Shown here piece by piece: positions 42,522 to 53,179 of a stretch of DNA of 64,000 nucleotides (position 1 is the stretch's first letter; every line of letters begins with the position of its first letter). The notes under the pieces were generated by a model. It was not told the origin of the DNA and did not search any database. It was given only the letters and a program-made list of their open reading frames with translations. The position numbers were made by a program, and so were the translations under genes. Origin of the DNA: Bactericera cockerelli (lineage: Eukaryota > Arthropoda > Insecta > Hemiptera > Triozidae); the NCBI GenBank assembly GCA_024516035.1, contig CM044964.1, positions 5,062,240 to 5,126,239 on the forward strand, given 5' to 3'.

Positions 42522-42689
42522 AGAAGACAAATAAAAATGGCTTAGGAGGTCCTCTGTAAAAAAAAATTATTAAAAATAAAGCACAATAATGATGTATTAT
42601 TTATTTATTATTACCATAATATTGTGATATCACGATTGTGATTAACACAAATATGATAACGTTGACTTCTATCGACTCATACAAGTATT

Positions 42690-42843
42690 TACCTAATCGT
42701 TCATTTACCAAAGGTATGAGTTGACCTCGGAAATCCAGAAGTAGGTACATGGTAGAAAATTTCTATCATGTCGGGCTTTGGATTTGAACCCGGATTTCCT
42801 GGTTAGTAATCCATTGCTAAATCCATTAAGACACGAAGGCTAC
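42690..42843 (-). mobile_element. SINE-F-like copy
   Basis: On the - strand GCCTTCGTGTCTTAATGG, B-box-like GGGTTCAAATCC, body CTACTTCTGGATTTCCGAGG and CAACTCATACCTTTGG. Related to SINE-F but diverged. Confidence 0.55.
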
Positions 42844-42884
42844 TTGCTTTCTCCATGTGTTGTATCATAAATAAAAGGGATTAG

Positions 42885-43400
42885 ACCTGTGAGAGAGAGA
42901 GAGAGAGAATCTCATATTTCTGTCTCACGTAAACTTTGTGTTTTTAAAACTGGGATTGAAACAGAGGAAGTTAGGGAGAGAGAAAAAAAACATACACAGA
43001 TATAAAGACAGAAGAATAGGAGAGAGGGAGATAGAGATGGAGATACAGAGAGAGAGAAGGAGAGAGAGAGAGATAGAGAGAGAAAGAGAGAGAAAAAGAA
43101 AGATAGAAAAGGAGATAGAGGGATAGAGAGAAAGAGCGAGAAAAATAGAGAGGGCGATACAGAGAGAGAGAGAGAGAGAGAGAGACATAGACAGAGAGAG
43201 AGAGAGAGAATAAGAAAGGAAAAAGAGGTATAAAAACAGAGAATACTAAAACGATGGAAGAAGAGAAAGTGTAAGGGAGAAAAAAGTACGGAAAAAGAAA
43301 AGGAGGATGGAAAATAGAGAAAAAATAGGAAGGAATGAGATGGATGGAAGATAGAAAGAGAGGTAGAAGAGGAGGGAAAAGGAGGAAAATAGGGGGAGGT
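42885..43400 (+). repeat. Purine-rich tract
   Basis: GA-rich DNA. Opposite-strand Ser/Leu frames are artefacts. Confidence 0.85.
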
Positions 43401-43469
43401 AAAAACCTAGTTGATATTTTTTGTGTGTTTGCGATGTTCCTGTCACCATTTTGTTTACTTATGGGAAAA

Positions 43470-43800
43470 AGCGTCTGTCTTCCTCTCCCTCTCCCTTCTT
43501 TCTCTTCTTTCCTCTCTCCCCTTTTCTCTACATATTCCTGCTCTCTCCCTTCTTTCATCTTTAAACCTTTCCCTCTGACATTACCCCCCTCCTCCCACTT
43601 TGTTGTTCTCTTCTTTTGACAGCATTAACATTTTTCTTACCAAGGGGGAAAGAAATGCTAAGAGTTCCTTTTTTAGTTTTCATTTCCTCTCTCTCTCTGT
43701 CTCACTCTTTCTTTCTCTCTCTCTTTCTCTCTCTCTTTTCTCTCTCTCCCCTTCTCACTCTCTCTCTATCTCGCTCTCTGTCTTTTCTCCTTTTTTATAG
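43470..43800 (+). repeat. Pyrimidine-rich tract
   Basis: CT-rich DNA; polarity flips from purine to pyrimidine over 43400-43470. Confidence 0.85.
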
Positions 43801-43831
43801 ATTTCATTCACTCATATCCTCTTCCTTCCCA

Positions 43832-44072
43832 ATGTGCATCTGAATGCACATTTTTTTGGTAATTCTATCATACCAAGACAAAATTGTCCCGCCTATAATA
43901 ACGCACAGAGTTCTCCTTCCTTTGAAAAAAGCTCTGTGGTAAAGATCCGTTCACATTAAAGATTAAAATCAACATGAGTTCAGAAAAGTGTTTGTGCATT
44001 TGAATGCACCTTGGAAAGATACCATTACGTACAAACCCTATATTGCGAATGTGCATTTGGATGCACATCGGA
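43832..44072. repeat. Three copies of a palindromic TGTGCAT motif
   Basis: TGTGCATCTGAATGCACA (about 43834), TGTGCATTTGAATGCACC (about 43994) and TGTGCATTTGGATGCACA (about 44049): 18-bp imperfect palindromes. Confidence 0.75.
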
Positions 44073-44127
44073 CAGGTACCACTACAATTGATAAAATTGC
44101 TTGGGAAGGAAGAGGCCATAATGGTGG

Positions 44128-44250
44128 TTCTGGTAGCTAAGTGGTCAAGGTGTCTGTGTGCTAATCCAGAAGACGTCAGTTCGAAACCCAGCCGTGACAT
44201 GACGTAATTATTCTCTCATTTTGAATTCTGGCCACAACCATAAAAATACA
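44128..44250 (+). mobile_element. SINE-D-like copy
   Basis: GGTTCTGGTAGCTAAGTGG, TCAGTTCGAAACCC, GCCGTGACATGACG, then ATTCTCTCATTTTGAATTC. Diverged. Confidence 0.6.
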
Positions 44251-44344
44251 TTTCAGTATATGCATAAGAAGAGCTAGGAGAATATGGAGGATTAGAGAGT
44301 CGTTGTTGGGATATGAAGATGGAATTGACCATTGGAAAAGATAT

Positions 44345-44522
44345 TAGTGACTGTGAAGGAAGAGATTGCCTAAGGCAATAACCCCGCCCTTTAGTTAGGA
44401 CATATATTAAGTATATATTTATTTATTTTTTCTTTATTTTTTGTTATATTGTATTTTGTATTTTCGTTTGTAATTATTTGTATTGTATATGTCCTATTAT
44501 CTAATAAAGTGTAAATAAATAA
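44345..44522 (+). mobile_element. LINE-1t 3' tail
   Basis: GGAAGAGATTGCC, TAAGGCAATAACCCCGCCC, TTTAGTTAGGACATAT, AT-rich 3' UTR, TCTAATAAAGTGTAAATAAA. Confidence 0.7.
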
Positions 44523-45070
44523 AAAAAATAAGGAAATATTTCAATTGAACGTTTCAAATAAAATATGTTCTTTCAATAAAAAACATTTTTCAGCTGGCCA
44601 CATACATAAAAAATTTTACCACTCCACTACCAGTAAAACTTAATCCAATCCTTCAAATTGTAACCAAAAGATTTCAGAACATCGAGATTTCAAATTTGCC
44701 ATTTCGTAGCTCGAAAATAATCATAGTTGACATCACTATTTCTGCTGTTTTTATATTTGATAAAAATGATTATATAGAACAAAATTTACAGGTTCCAATA
44801 TATCATGAATATAAGATTAAAAAATCGCCATTGAATATTTTCAACAGACCGACAGACAGACAAAAAAACCAAAGTTGCTCAGGAGGTTATGAAACGTCGA
44901 GAAATATGAAGAAAAAAAATTGAAATCTGAGCAAAAAATTACAATACTTCCCATATCTAATATTTGAAATTTGTTGGTAGTAATAATGAAAGGGAGAAAA
45001 TGGAAAAGGAATTTCGTAGTTGAATATTACCGTTCTAGAGATACAGCAATTTTAATGTTTTTTATTATTT
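44523..45070. other. Spacer with an M1-like relic at 44840-44990
   Basis: AGACCGACAGACAGAC, then a GGTTATGAAACGTCGAGAAA block and ACAATACTTCCCATATC follow the order of the M1 3' end. The open frame across 44590-44923 overlaps this relic and is not called a gene. Confidence 0.45.
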
Positions 45071-45192
45071 AGGTTTAACGTCGCTTTTAATTGCAAGGTC
45101 ATATCACGACGGGGGTGATACTCTCCATTCGCGGGGAACTTACAAACCTGCTACTCACATTGACCTCACCCAGCCCGAGTTGGGTCGAAAGG
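45071..45192 (-). mobile_element. 5S-SINE, 5'-truncated
   Basis: Body and 3' end only: GGCTGGGTGAGGTCAATGTG, GAATGGAGAGTATCACC, CGTCGTGATATGACC on the - strand. The 5S head is absent. Confidence 0.65.
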
Positions 45193-45423
45193 TTTTCCTT
45201 TTGAGTTCTTAATTCTTTTGGTGAAGGTATAGAATTTTTGTGATTAAATCCTAAATTGAGAACTTTATATTGGGACTAGTAAAATACATATACATATTTG
45301 AACGCTCTATATTTTGTTCACATTCTATTTAGGTAAAGTCACACAAAGTTTTGGTGATCCAGAGAAAATGTTACTTCTCTGGTAACTGCGTTACCTCTCT
45401 GTATTGCTAGAGGCAATCTTAGT
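45193..45423. other. Spacer
   Basis: AT-rich; nothing recognised. Confidence 0.4.
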
Positions 45424-45891
45424 GTGATAATAGTACTCGCTTTTATGTCTCCTGTCACTCGGCCTAAAATGTCGCCAACTCTCCATCACACTCTTTTTAT
45501 TTTACAGAAGAAAGTCATAAGAATCCTAGATAATCTTCCTTATAACAACCATGCAAAACCATCTTTCATTAAACTAGGTATTCTCACTCCTCCATCCATG
45601 TATATCTTACAATGTCTCCTGTATCTCAAAAAAAATAGACAGAGCTACACAACACACAGTGAGGTCCACAACTATAACACGAGACACAGGAATGAAATAG
45701 TCCCAAGTAGACATAAGCTAAATGCAACAAGAAACGGGCCCAATTACAATGCCATTAAACATTACAACAAAATCCCATCTTATGTAAAAGACTTGCCTTA
45801 TAACCAATTCAAAAACCTCCTGGTTGCATTCTTGAAAAAGTTAGCCATATTACTCGACAAAAGATTTCCTGAACTTTGGTTTGGGTTTTGA
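45424..45891 (+). pseudogene. LINE ORF2 C-terminal fragment
   Basis: 155 open codons with the pattern LQKKVIRIL, LGILTPPSMYILQCLLYLKK, HNYNTRHRNE, HKLNATRNGPNYNAIKHYNK, IPSYVKDL. This is a common C-terminal signature of insect non-LTR retrotransposon polyproteins, after the RT domain. RT and endonuclease are absent; the first ATG is internal. An AT-rich 3' UTR follows to about 46060. It would lie in an intron upstream of the exon at 46135. Confidence 0.8.
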
Positions 45892-46134
45892 TTTGGGTTT
45901 GGCCGATACCCAGTAAATTTTATTTTATTTTTAAGTATATTATATATGTATATTTAATATCTACCTAATTATATAATATTGACTTGTGTTAAAAATGTAA
46001 CTTGATAAACATTAAATAAATTCTAAATGTTCTAAAAATGTTCTCCATTAATTATAATTTTTGTAAATTAAACTTAATATTAATTCTATATTTGTTGAAC
46101 TAAATGTTCTTATCTTTTCCTTGTCTATTTTCAG

Positions 46135-46790
46135 ATAAAGTATCCAGCAAGGATGTCTCAAAAGATTATGTGCATCACATCAATATCATTACAGGTAAGG
46201 AAAATAGGATTAGTAGCTTGATCAATAAGGCGGCGGACTTTGAATCTGGAGGTCGGTGGTTCAAGTCCGGTTCCAGCGTAGATTTAGCGAATTTGAGTAG
46301 TTGTGATATCACAAAAGTGATTAACACAAATGTGATAACTTTCAGGTAAGAAAAATTGGTTACTTCGAAAAAATGTGTTTATATTTCTTACTTTTTAAAT
46401 GTATTTTAAATCAATTTTCAACTTTGTGAAAAGTATAAATTTACTTTTATTTTTGGAATTTTTTTCCCAAGTTATACAAAAAGACTTCTAAATTTCAAAA
46501 AAAAGTAACAAACTTTTTAATGCATAAATTTATGTTTTATTATTTATGCATCATTCTGTCATCGGTTTTTACCTTTAACTTGTTTCGGCTAAAAATAACA
46601 TTATTTTTAAATAAAAATGGGGTTTAAGGAGAATATAACAAGATCCTTGATAAAATGGAACTTTAAATTCTAAAAGAATAATAATAATAATAAATAATTT
46701 GTTTTGTTTTTCATATTTTCTTTTACAGGAGTACCCATCCTAAGACATTTTTATTTGGCTTCTAAGAAGTATGGTAGAATGTATATTTAA
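46135..46790 (+). CDS. Last two exons of an unrecognised host gene (candidate)
   Basis: Exon 46135-46194 is framed by a strong acceptor (CCTTGTCTATTTTCAG) and donor (CAG-GTAAGG). Exon 46729-46790 follows acceptor ATATTTTCTTTTACAG. Both splice in phase 1: the first exon reads KVSSKDVSKDYVHHINIIT and the second GVPILRHFYLASKKYGRMYI then TAA, counting the shared Gly codon. That is about 40 residues of a C-terminus. I do not recognise the protein. Upstream exons are not found in the window with confidence; the preceding one must end in phase 1. The intron holds a SINE-A copy next to the donor. Confidence 0.5.
46209..46342 (+). mobile_element. SINE-A inserted beside a splice donor
   Basis: TAGTAGCTTGATCAATAAGG to TGTGATAACTTT. 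Flanked by CAGGTAAGGAAAAT (46192) and CAGGTAAGAAAAAT (46343), an imperfect 14-bp target duplication that contains the donor itself, so a second donor-like site now follows the SINE. Confidence 0.75.
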
Positions 46791-47125
46791 ACGAACACAT
46801 TCAGGGAACTGTTTATCTGTCTGTCGTTAAAGCTAAGCTGGTAAAAAATAAAAAAAAATGCCCCAAAAAGAGGGCCGGTTGATATTTTTTAAATAAAAAC
46901 CATTGAGTGGGGTATTGGATGAAAGGTCTCGATGTCCTCATACTTTATTTATATTGCGATTATAGACTCTGCGTGAGGTTTACAGTTCACAGAACTACTA
47001 AATAGTTTTATTGATTTACCTATATAAATATTTAAATAGGTAAATGCACACTCTAATAAATGCTAATAATAAAAAAAAAAATATCCATTAGAAAGACAGT
47101 AGATAGACAAAGTATGTATTGTATG
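46791..47125 (+). other. Probable 3' UTR and downstream spacer
   Basis: Follows the TAA at 46788-46790. Candidate polyadenylation signals AATAAA near 46847 and 46893. No other feature. Confidence 0.4.
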
Positions 47126-47129
47126 GAAT

Positions 47130-47435
47130 AAGTCCGTTTTTTTCTCTCTCTATCTCTCTTACTCTCTCTCTCTCTCTCTATTCCAAACTACCCTATAATA
47201 CCTCTCCCTCTATATTTTTCTCTCCCCCTCTCTCTCTACTATTTGAAACTTTTTATCTAATACTTCTCTCTTTTCCAAACCCCCTATTACTCTCCTACAC
47301 TCTAGAGTCTAGATCCACATATTATTTAAAATCCTACTCTATTTTTTGTTTTCCTCTCTACCCTTTTGCACATTTCTTTCTATTCATCTTTCCTTCTATC
47401 CATTATTCGTATCTCTCTTTTCTCTCTGTCATTTT
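47130..47435 (+). repeat. Pyrimidine-rich tract
   Basis: (CT)n-rich DNA; no gene. Confidence 0.85.
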
Positions 47436-47439
47436 TACT

Positions 47440-48060
47440 TCCCCTCCTACTCTAGCACCTCCCCTCTCCCCTCGTCACTCACTTCCCTTTCTTCTCTACC
47501 TCCTCCTCTCTTTACTTCCCCTCCTACTCTAGCACCTGTCCTCTCCCCTCGTCACTCACTTTCCTCTCTTCTCTACCTCCTCTTCTCTTTACTTCCCTCC
47601 TACTCTAGCACCTTTTCTCTCTCCTCGTCACTTACTTTCCTCTCTCCTCTACCTCCTTAACTCTCCTCCTCTACCTCCTCCTCTCTTTACTTCCCCTCCT
47701 ACTCTAGCACCTGTCCTCTCCCCTCGTCACTCACTTTCCTCTCTTCTCTACCTCCTCTACTCTTTACTTCCCCTCCTACTCTAGCACCTCCCCTCTCTCC
47801 TCGTCACTCACTTTCCTCTACCTCCTCCTCTCTTTACTTCCCCTCCTACTCTAGCACCTGTCCGCTCTCCTCGTCACTCACTTTCCTCTCTCCTCTACCT
47901 TCTCCTCTCTTTACTTCCCCTCCTACTCTAGAATCTTTCCTTTCTCCTCGTCACTTTCTTTCCTCTTTCCTCTACCTCCTCAACTCTATACTTTCCCTCT
48001 CTCCTCTACCTTCTCCTCTCTTTACTTCCCCTCCTACTCTAGCATCTTTTCTTTCTCCTG
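47440..48060 (+). repeat. Pyrimidine-rich minisatellite, eight copies
   Basis: CTCCTACTCTAG recurs near 47446, 47521, 47597, 47696, 47774, 47847, 47930 and 48030, with CCTCGTCACTCACTTTCCTC between. Spacing of 70-110 bp. Confidence 0.85.
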
Positions 48061-48174
48061 ACTCCTTCTTTTCCTCTTCTACCTTCACGTTTAACGTCTG
48101 TCTTGAGCACTCAAATTATGATTTATTAGTAACTTGATGTCTCCCTTTCTCTCTCTTTTGTTATCTCCAGTCAT

Positions 48175-49135
48175 AAAAAGTAGGAGAGAGAGAGAGAGAG
48201 AGAGATGGAAAAGAGGAAAAGATAGAGAGAAAAGGATGGAAAAGGAAAAGTAGAAGAAAAAAGAAAAGATAATTTGGAGACAAAAGGAAAGAGAAATCGG
48301 AGAAAAGGGGTAGGATAAGTTGGAATAAAAGGAAAGAGAAGATAGAGAGTAAAGGATGGAAAAGAGGAGAAGTAGAAGAGAAAAGATAATTCGGAGAGAA
48401 AAAGAAAGAGAAATTGGAGAAAAGGAGAGGGAGAAGTTGGAAAAAAGGAAATAGAAGATAGAAAGAAAGGAAGAGAGATTTTGGATAGAAAAGGAAAGAG
48501 AAATTGGAGAAAAAGGAATAGAGAAAAGAGAGAGAGAAGAAGAAGTGAAAGGGAATAGAGAAGTAGGAGAGAAAAAGGAGAGAGAAGAGATAGGTAAGTT
48601 ATCAAGAGTCGAAAGAGGGAAAATAAGAAGAGCAGAGGGGAAGAGGAGAGTTATAACACGTTTGAGACGGGAAGAACAATGAGATGAGAAAAATGAAATG
48701 GGGATAATTTTAAAGAAAAGGAGAAGGACGAAACTATTGAGAATGGTACTGACAAGTAAAGCAAACATTTTAAGTAACAATAATTGGGAATGTCTGGAAG
48801 AAGAAAACGAAGAAGAAGGGAAAAAAAGATCCTTATACGAGGAGAAGGCAGAATAGACCAAAGGTAGTTGGAGGGGAAGAAAATGAAGAAGGAAATAATT
48901 CACAGAAAAGAAAGAAAGGGTGAGGAGAAATAGAAGGAAGTGGAAGAGAAAGTAGGAGGAGGAGAAAAAGAAAAAGGTATTTAAAGAAACAAGAAAAAGA
49001 GGATAAGGAGAAGTAGAAAGGAATTAAAGGTAACTAGCGAAAGAGAGTGAAGAGTAGTGGAAAGTTGTGAAAAAATAGAAGGAAGTGGACAAGGAAGAAA
49101 AGAAAAAGTAGGAGGAGTAGAAAAAAAAGAAGAAT
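48175..49135 (+). repeat. Long purine-rich tract with internal repeats
   Basis: GA-rich DNA with repeated GGAAAGAGAAATTGGAGAAA-like units. The 270-codon opposite-strand frame is low-complexity. Its right part (48970-49090) resembles 52656-52790. Confidence 0.8.
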
Positions 49136-49389
49136 CAAGCTCGCCGGGAGGCGAGCGCTCGTCAAGCAGCGCCAGCCTACCGGCCTATATTAACACGAAA
49201 CAGAGTTTATATGTATTTTGTTTTATTGTTTTCGCACACTTCCCACAAACTTTTATCAATTTTTATTTCAAATTCGGAATGAGACGCGAAAATAGATTGT
49301 GTTTCACGAAAGCGCGAGATTCCTACGTACAGTTAAAGTCGTTTTCTAGCCACGCCGAAAATCTTGAATTTCATGAAATTTTTCATACG

Positions 49390-49420
<31 letters not shown>

Positions 49421-49480
49421 CAGACCAATTTTCTGTCAAGGGTACAGCAACGTGTGCTTATCGTGGAAAGACGTGAGCTA
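49136..49480 (+). repeat. Dispersed segment with GC-rich start and T tract
   Basis: GCTCGCCGGGAGGCGAGC hairpin, then a stretch (AGTTTATATGTATTTTGTTT) with a diverged match near 62020-62090, then a T run of over 20 at 49391-49420. The 139-codon frame has no recognisable domain. Confidence 0.5.
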
Positions 49481-49591
49481 CGTTTTTGAATAGGGAATTT
49501 TTATCTCTGCATACCTTTTATAGTTTCAAGTATTTATTTTATATAGGATAGGAGATATAGCCTTCTAAAATAAAACCGGAAAGTTGCACAG

Positions 49592-49965
49592 AGCCGCCCC
49601 TGGTTATCTTGGAGATGCGATTGTGGTATTTTTCGAAAGGTCTTACCATAGGAAAAAATATAAAAATATAACCAAAGTATTACACTGGACCGAACTTGAG
49701 TTATGGCCTTTGAAAGGAATACTTATTATGGAGCCCAGAGCCGTCTATTGTTATCCTAGAGATGTATTTCTGGTGTTTTTAGAAAGGTCTAGTCAAAGGG
49801 AATGAGATCACTTAATTTCAGATGGTTGAAACAAGTAGAAAAGTATTTAAAGTCCTCTAAAGGAATATCTATAATTAACCCTGGAGTCACGCCTAGTTAT
49901 CCCACGTGCATGACTGAAGGTTCTTTCTAAAGGTCTAATTACGGAAAATTATAATATGATGTAAA
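49592..49965 (+). repeat. ~145-bp degenerate tandem repeat, about 2.5 copies
   Basis: AGAGCCGCCCCTGGTTATCT (49590), AGAGCCGTCTATTGTTATCC (49738) and GGAGTCACGCCTAGTTATCC (49882) start aligned units, each followed by a TTTCKAAAGGTCT-like block. Confidence 0.7.
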
Positions 49966-50295
49966 TAAAATTTTAGAAAAATCAACGACAGTGTGAGACA
50001 CAAAAAGAAAAAACTGAATTAAGATTAATGAGAGTAACAAAAAAATCTTCGCCGCACATAGAACTTAAAATATGGGTGGGACTCAATCGTCTTTGCTTCA
50101 TCCAAGCTGCCAACAGACCGCTTTGTTAGAATGGGAATAATAACGTTTTATAAATTCATTAAAAGGTTTCTACATCAAGAGGTAAACTAGATCTAGGTTA
50201 TTATTATGAGCAGTGTATAAAATTTTGGCCAGTAAGAAGCAAAAATATTGATTTGCAGATCAAATGATAAATATAATAAAATATTATGTATTGAG
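49966..50295. other. Spacer
   Basis: Nothing recognised. Confidence 0.4.
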
Positions 50296-50480
50296 CAGTC
50301 TCTGTGGTGGTCGTTGACTGGTGTAGGTAAATTACAAAGTTTGCAAGGTGACCTGGGTTCGAATCCCGGCTAGGTAGATTTTTTTTTACTCTGTACTTTG
50401 GATGTCCGGTATTCTCGTGAGAAAAAAAAACAGTAGTTGCTAGTTTGAGTCAACCTCCTATGACCATTTAATTTCGAACG
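50296..50480 (+). mobile_element. SINE-F-like copy
   Basis: GCAGTCTCTGTGGTGGTCG, GGTGACCTGGGTTCGAATCC, then ACTCTGTACTTTGGATGTCC and TCGTGAGAAAAAAAAACAG. Confidence 0.65.
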
Positions 50481-50999
50481 AAGTGAGTATGGTTTAACTC
50501 GATCAACATTAATTTATTTGTCACAATGTAACTATCCATCTACCTATGTATGAAACGTGATATAAGTTGCATTTTTGTCCGATCGAGCTGAAATTTTCAG
50601 GGTATATTCCATGGATATATGCTAGCCTATTAATTCATAATTATTAAATGTATATCTAGTACAATTTCTCACTTCTTCTGTTTATATCTACCGATTATGC
50701 TGAAATGACACCATGTTTAGCAACTCGAAGTAAGGCAAATATATGAGTCAACATTTCTGAACACATAATAATACTCGGCACTTTCATTTTCTCTCTTTAT
50801 TTTACCAAGATCGAATTGGTCTTGTACGTAGGTACATAATATAATTAAAATTGTATTGTAAACAAAACCACGAAACAGAATTGTCCGTTTTTTAACGAGT
50901 TCATTACTAATTTTTCAATACATGGTTAAAACACTAGTTGATTATTAATGAATTATTGTTAATGGATTTTAAGATTAAATAGGTATGTTTTTTTTCTTC
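50481..50999. other. AT-rich spacer
   Basis: GAGCTGAAATTTTCAGGGTA near 50587 is a motif also found near 62575 (GAGCTGAAACTTTCAGG). No gene. Confidence 0.4.
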
Positions 51000-51320
51000 A
51001 TTATTATTAACTGGTTTAACTCCCACAAAAGAAGCACCATTTATCACACCAACCTCATTTTAAAACGATTGTGACCAGTTGATTGTATTTTGGTTTTAAC
51101 GTCCTGATTTGAACTAGTCAGGGGATGATTTTACCCTCCATTCGCTGGGAATCGTTCCAGCTACCTACATTTACCTCACCCAGCCTGGAGGGCTGTGATT
51201 CCAGACTCACGTGTTTAGAGGGGAAAAAAATATTAGAAAAGTCTGCAACAACCGGCAATGGAACTCGAAATGTCTGGACTACGGGCAGTAGTTACAACCA
51301 TTACGCCACGGAGGCTGGCC
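51000..51320 (-). mobile_element. SINE-C copy, full length
   Basis: On the - strand: CCAGCCTCCGTGGCGTAATG, GGTTGTAACTACTGCCCGTA, AGTTCCATTGCC, body CTGGGTGAGGTAAATGTAGG, CGAATGGAGGGTAAAATC, then the longer 3' part (AAATCAGGACGTTAAAACC) and (TAA)n-like end. Confidence 0.8.
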
Positions 51321-51419
51321 ACTGACAGTCTAAATAAAGCATTTATTTGGATGAATACTTTTGTATTTTGAATCGTAAATTACGTAGATCTCATTCAAAA
51401 TTTACAAATAACTACCTAC

Positions 51420-52010
51420 AAATACAGGGCATCCATAAAGTCTCGCTCAAGCCTGGGTTTCTCGAAAACGACTCAAAATATCAAAAAACGCTAAAACCCG
51501 TACATCTACACAGCCCCAGTCAGGCTGGAAATGGACCAACTTCAAAATCTTAAATAGAATTGTGTGTCTTGTGGAATATTATCTAAAGGTGTCATTGAGA
51601 GAATTTCATTACAACAAATTTCAATGAGTTACGACTTGCCGTTCTTGAGATACAGGGTCGGACGTCCTGCGTATCCATATATTTTGACGTATAACTTGTT
51701 AACCGTAAATTATAGAAAAATGAAATTTGTCGATAAGAACTCCTTATGGCAATACCTGTCGAACAATTTATAACTCGACATACACTCTTGATGTTAGTTT
51801 CTGGTCGGTTTCGTCAGGCAGCCGGACGAACAAAAAAAAAAAGAGTATCGAAAAAACAAATCAAGTTTTAACTTGTTCGAAAGATTTTACCACAAGGAGT
51901 TATTATCAACAGACTTCATTTTTCTGGAATTTACGGTTAACAAGTTATACGTAAAAATATATGGATATTATGCAGGACGTCCGACCCTGTATCTCAAGAA
52001 CGGCACTAGT
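51420..52010. repeat. Inverted-repeat element (unclassified)
   Basis: 51637-51715 and 51930-52007 are inverted copies of about 75 bp (ATACAGGGTCGGACGTCCTG and its complement). GGGCATCCATAAAGTCTCG lies just outside the left arm. No transposase. Confidence 0.65.
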
Positions 52011-52140
52011 TCAATATGATAGTCTTATAATATTACTGCGTATCACAAGAACCTTAAAATAAAAGTCTTTTTTCTTTTATCTGTTGATTACTTTTTATTT
52101 CATCTATCAGAGGATTTTATCTAAATCAAAAAGTAGTGAT

Positions 52141-52655
52141 ATCCCCCAAAAAACACTACGTGTAAAAATAGTCGTCAAGTGTTGGAATGATTAAAAAGAA
52201 CTGATATCAAAAACGTCAATTTTCTATGTGCTGAAGGAATTATTTTTCACGTAATAAGTCTCTTGATAATTCAACCAAAATAATAGCCTCACAACAACAA
52301 TACACCTTTGAGCAAACTTCGATTTGGTAATTTGAGAATTTAACCAAAAAATAGCCACACAACAAAACAATGCTCTTCTAAGAACAATGGTTCTGTAATT
52401 ATGCAACGTTGTTCTTACAAGAGCATTGTTTTGTTGTGTGGCTATTTTTTGGTTAAATTCTCAAATTACCAAATCGAAGTTTGCTCAAAGGTGTATTGTT
52501 GTTGTGAGGCTATTATTTTGGTTGAATTATCAAGAGACTTATTACGTGAAAAATAATTCCTTCAGCACATAGAAAATTGACGTTTTTGATATCAGTTCTT
52601 TTTAATCATTCCAACACTTGACGACTATTTTTACACGTAGTGTTTTTTGGGGGAT
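52141..52655. repeat. 515-bp near-perfect palindrome
   Basis: Arms 52141-52387 and 52409-52655 are each 247 bp and complementary with one mismatch noticed (near 52378), around a 21-nt loop. Ends ATCCCCCAAAAAACAC/GTGTTTTTTGGGGGAT. No ORF of note. Foldback MITE-like or a recent inverted duplication. Confidence 0.9.
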
Positions 52656-53100
52656 TTAAAGAAACAAGAAAAAGAGGAGAATGAGAATCAGAAAGAAATT
52701 AAAACTAAGAAGCAAAAGAAAGTGAGGAGTAGTGGAAGGTTGTGAACAGATAGAAAGAAGTGGTAAACGAAGAGAAAAGAAAGTAGGAGGAGGATAAAGA
52801 AATTTAAAGAAAGAATTGAAAGAGCAGGAGGAGAAGTGGAAGGTAGTGGAAAATAGAAGGAAGTGAAGATAATAAGCAGAACAGGAGAAGCAAAAGTGAA
52901 GTAAGAAGTGAAAAGGAGAAGAAGAGAAAGTAGGAGCAGAAGAAAGGAATTTGAAGAAACAAGAAAAGAGGGTGAGGAGAAGTGGAAGGTAGTGGAAAAT
53001 ACAAGAAAGTGAGGCAAATAAGCACAAAGAGAGTGAGAAGAAGTAAAAGTGAGGTAGGAAGTGAAAAGGAGGAGACGAAGTAAAGAGGAAAAGCTCTCAA
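52656..53100 (+). repeat. Purine-rich tract
   Basis: GA-rich DNA similar to 48970-49090 and with internal repetition (AAGTGAGG, AGTGGAAGGTAGTGGAAAAT). Confidence 0.8.
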
Positions 53101-53179
53101 GACTTGTGACACTTTGCGTATGATGGATGACATTTTGAACACTCTATGTTACTAATTATATGTACAACACTGCCTTTTT

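Noticed and set aside
44590..44923. Candidate exon after a strong acceptor (CATTTTTCAG), open for about 110 codons
   Set aside because: Its second half follows the order of the M1 repeat 3' end, and no donor or conserved protein motif is seen.
49057..49476. 139-codon frame crossing a GC-rich patch
   Set aside because: It starts in a purine tract and ends in a Phe run from poly(T). No domain, and part of it matches another non-coding locus near 62 kb.
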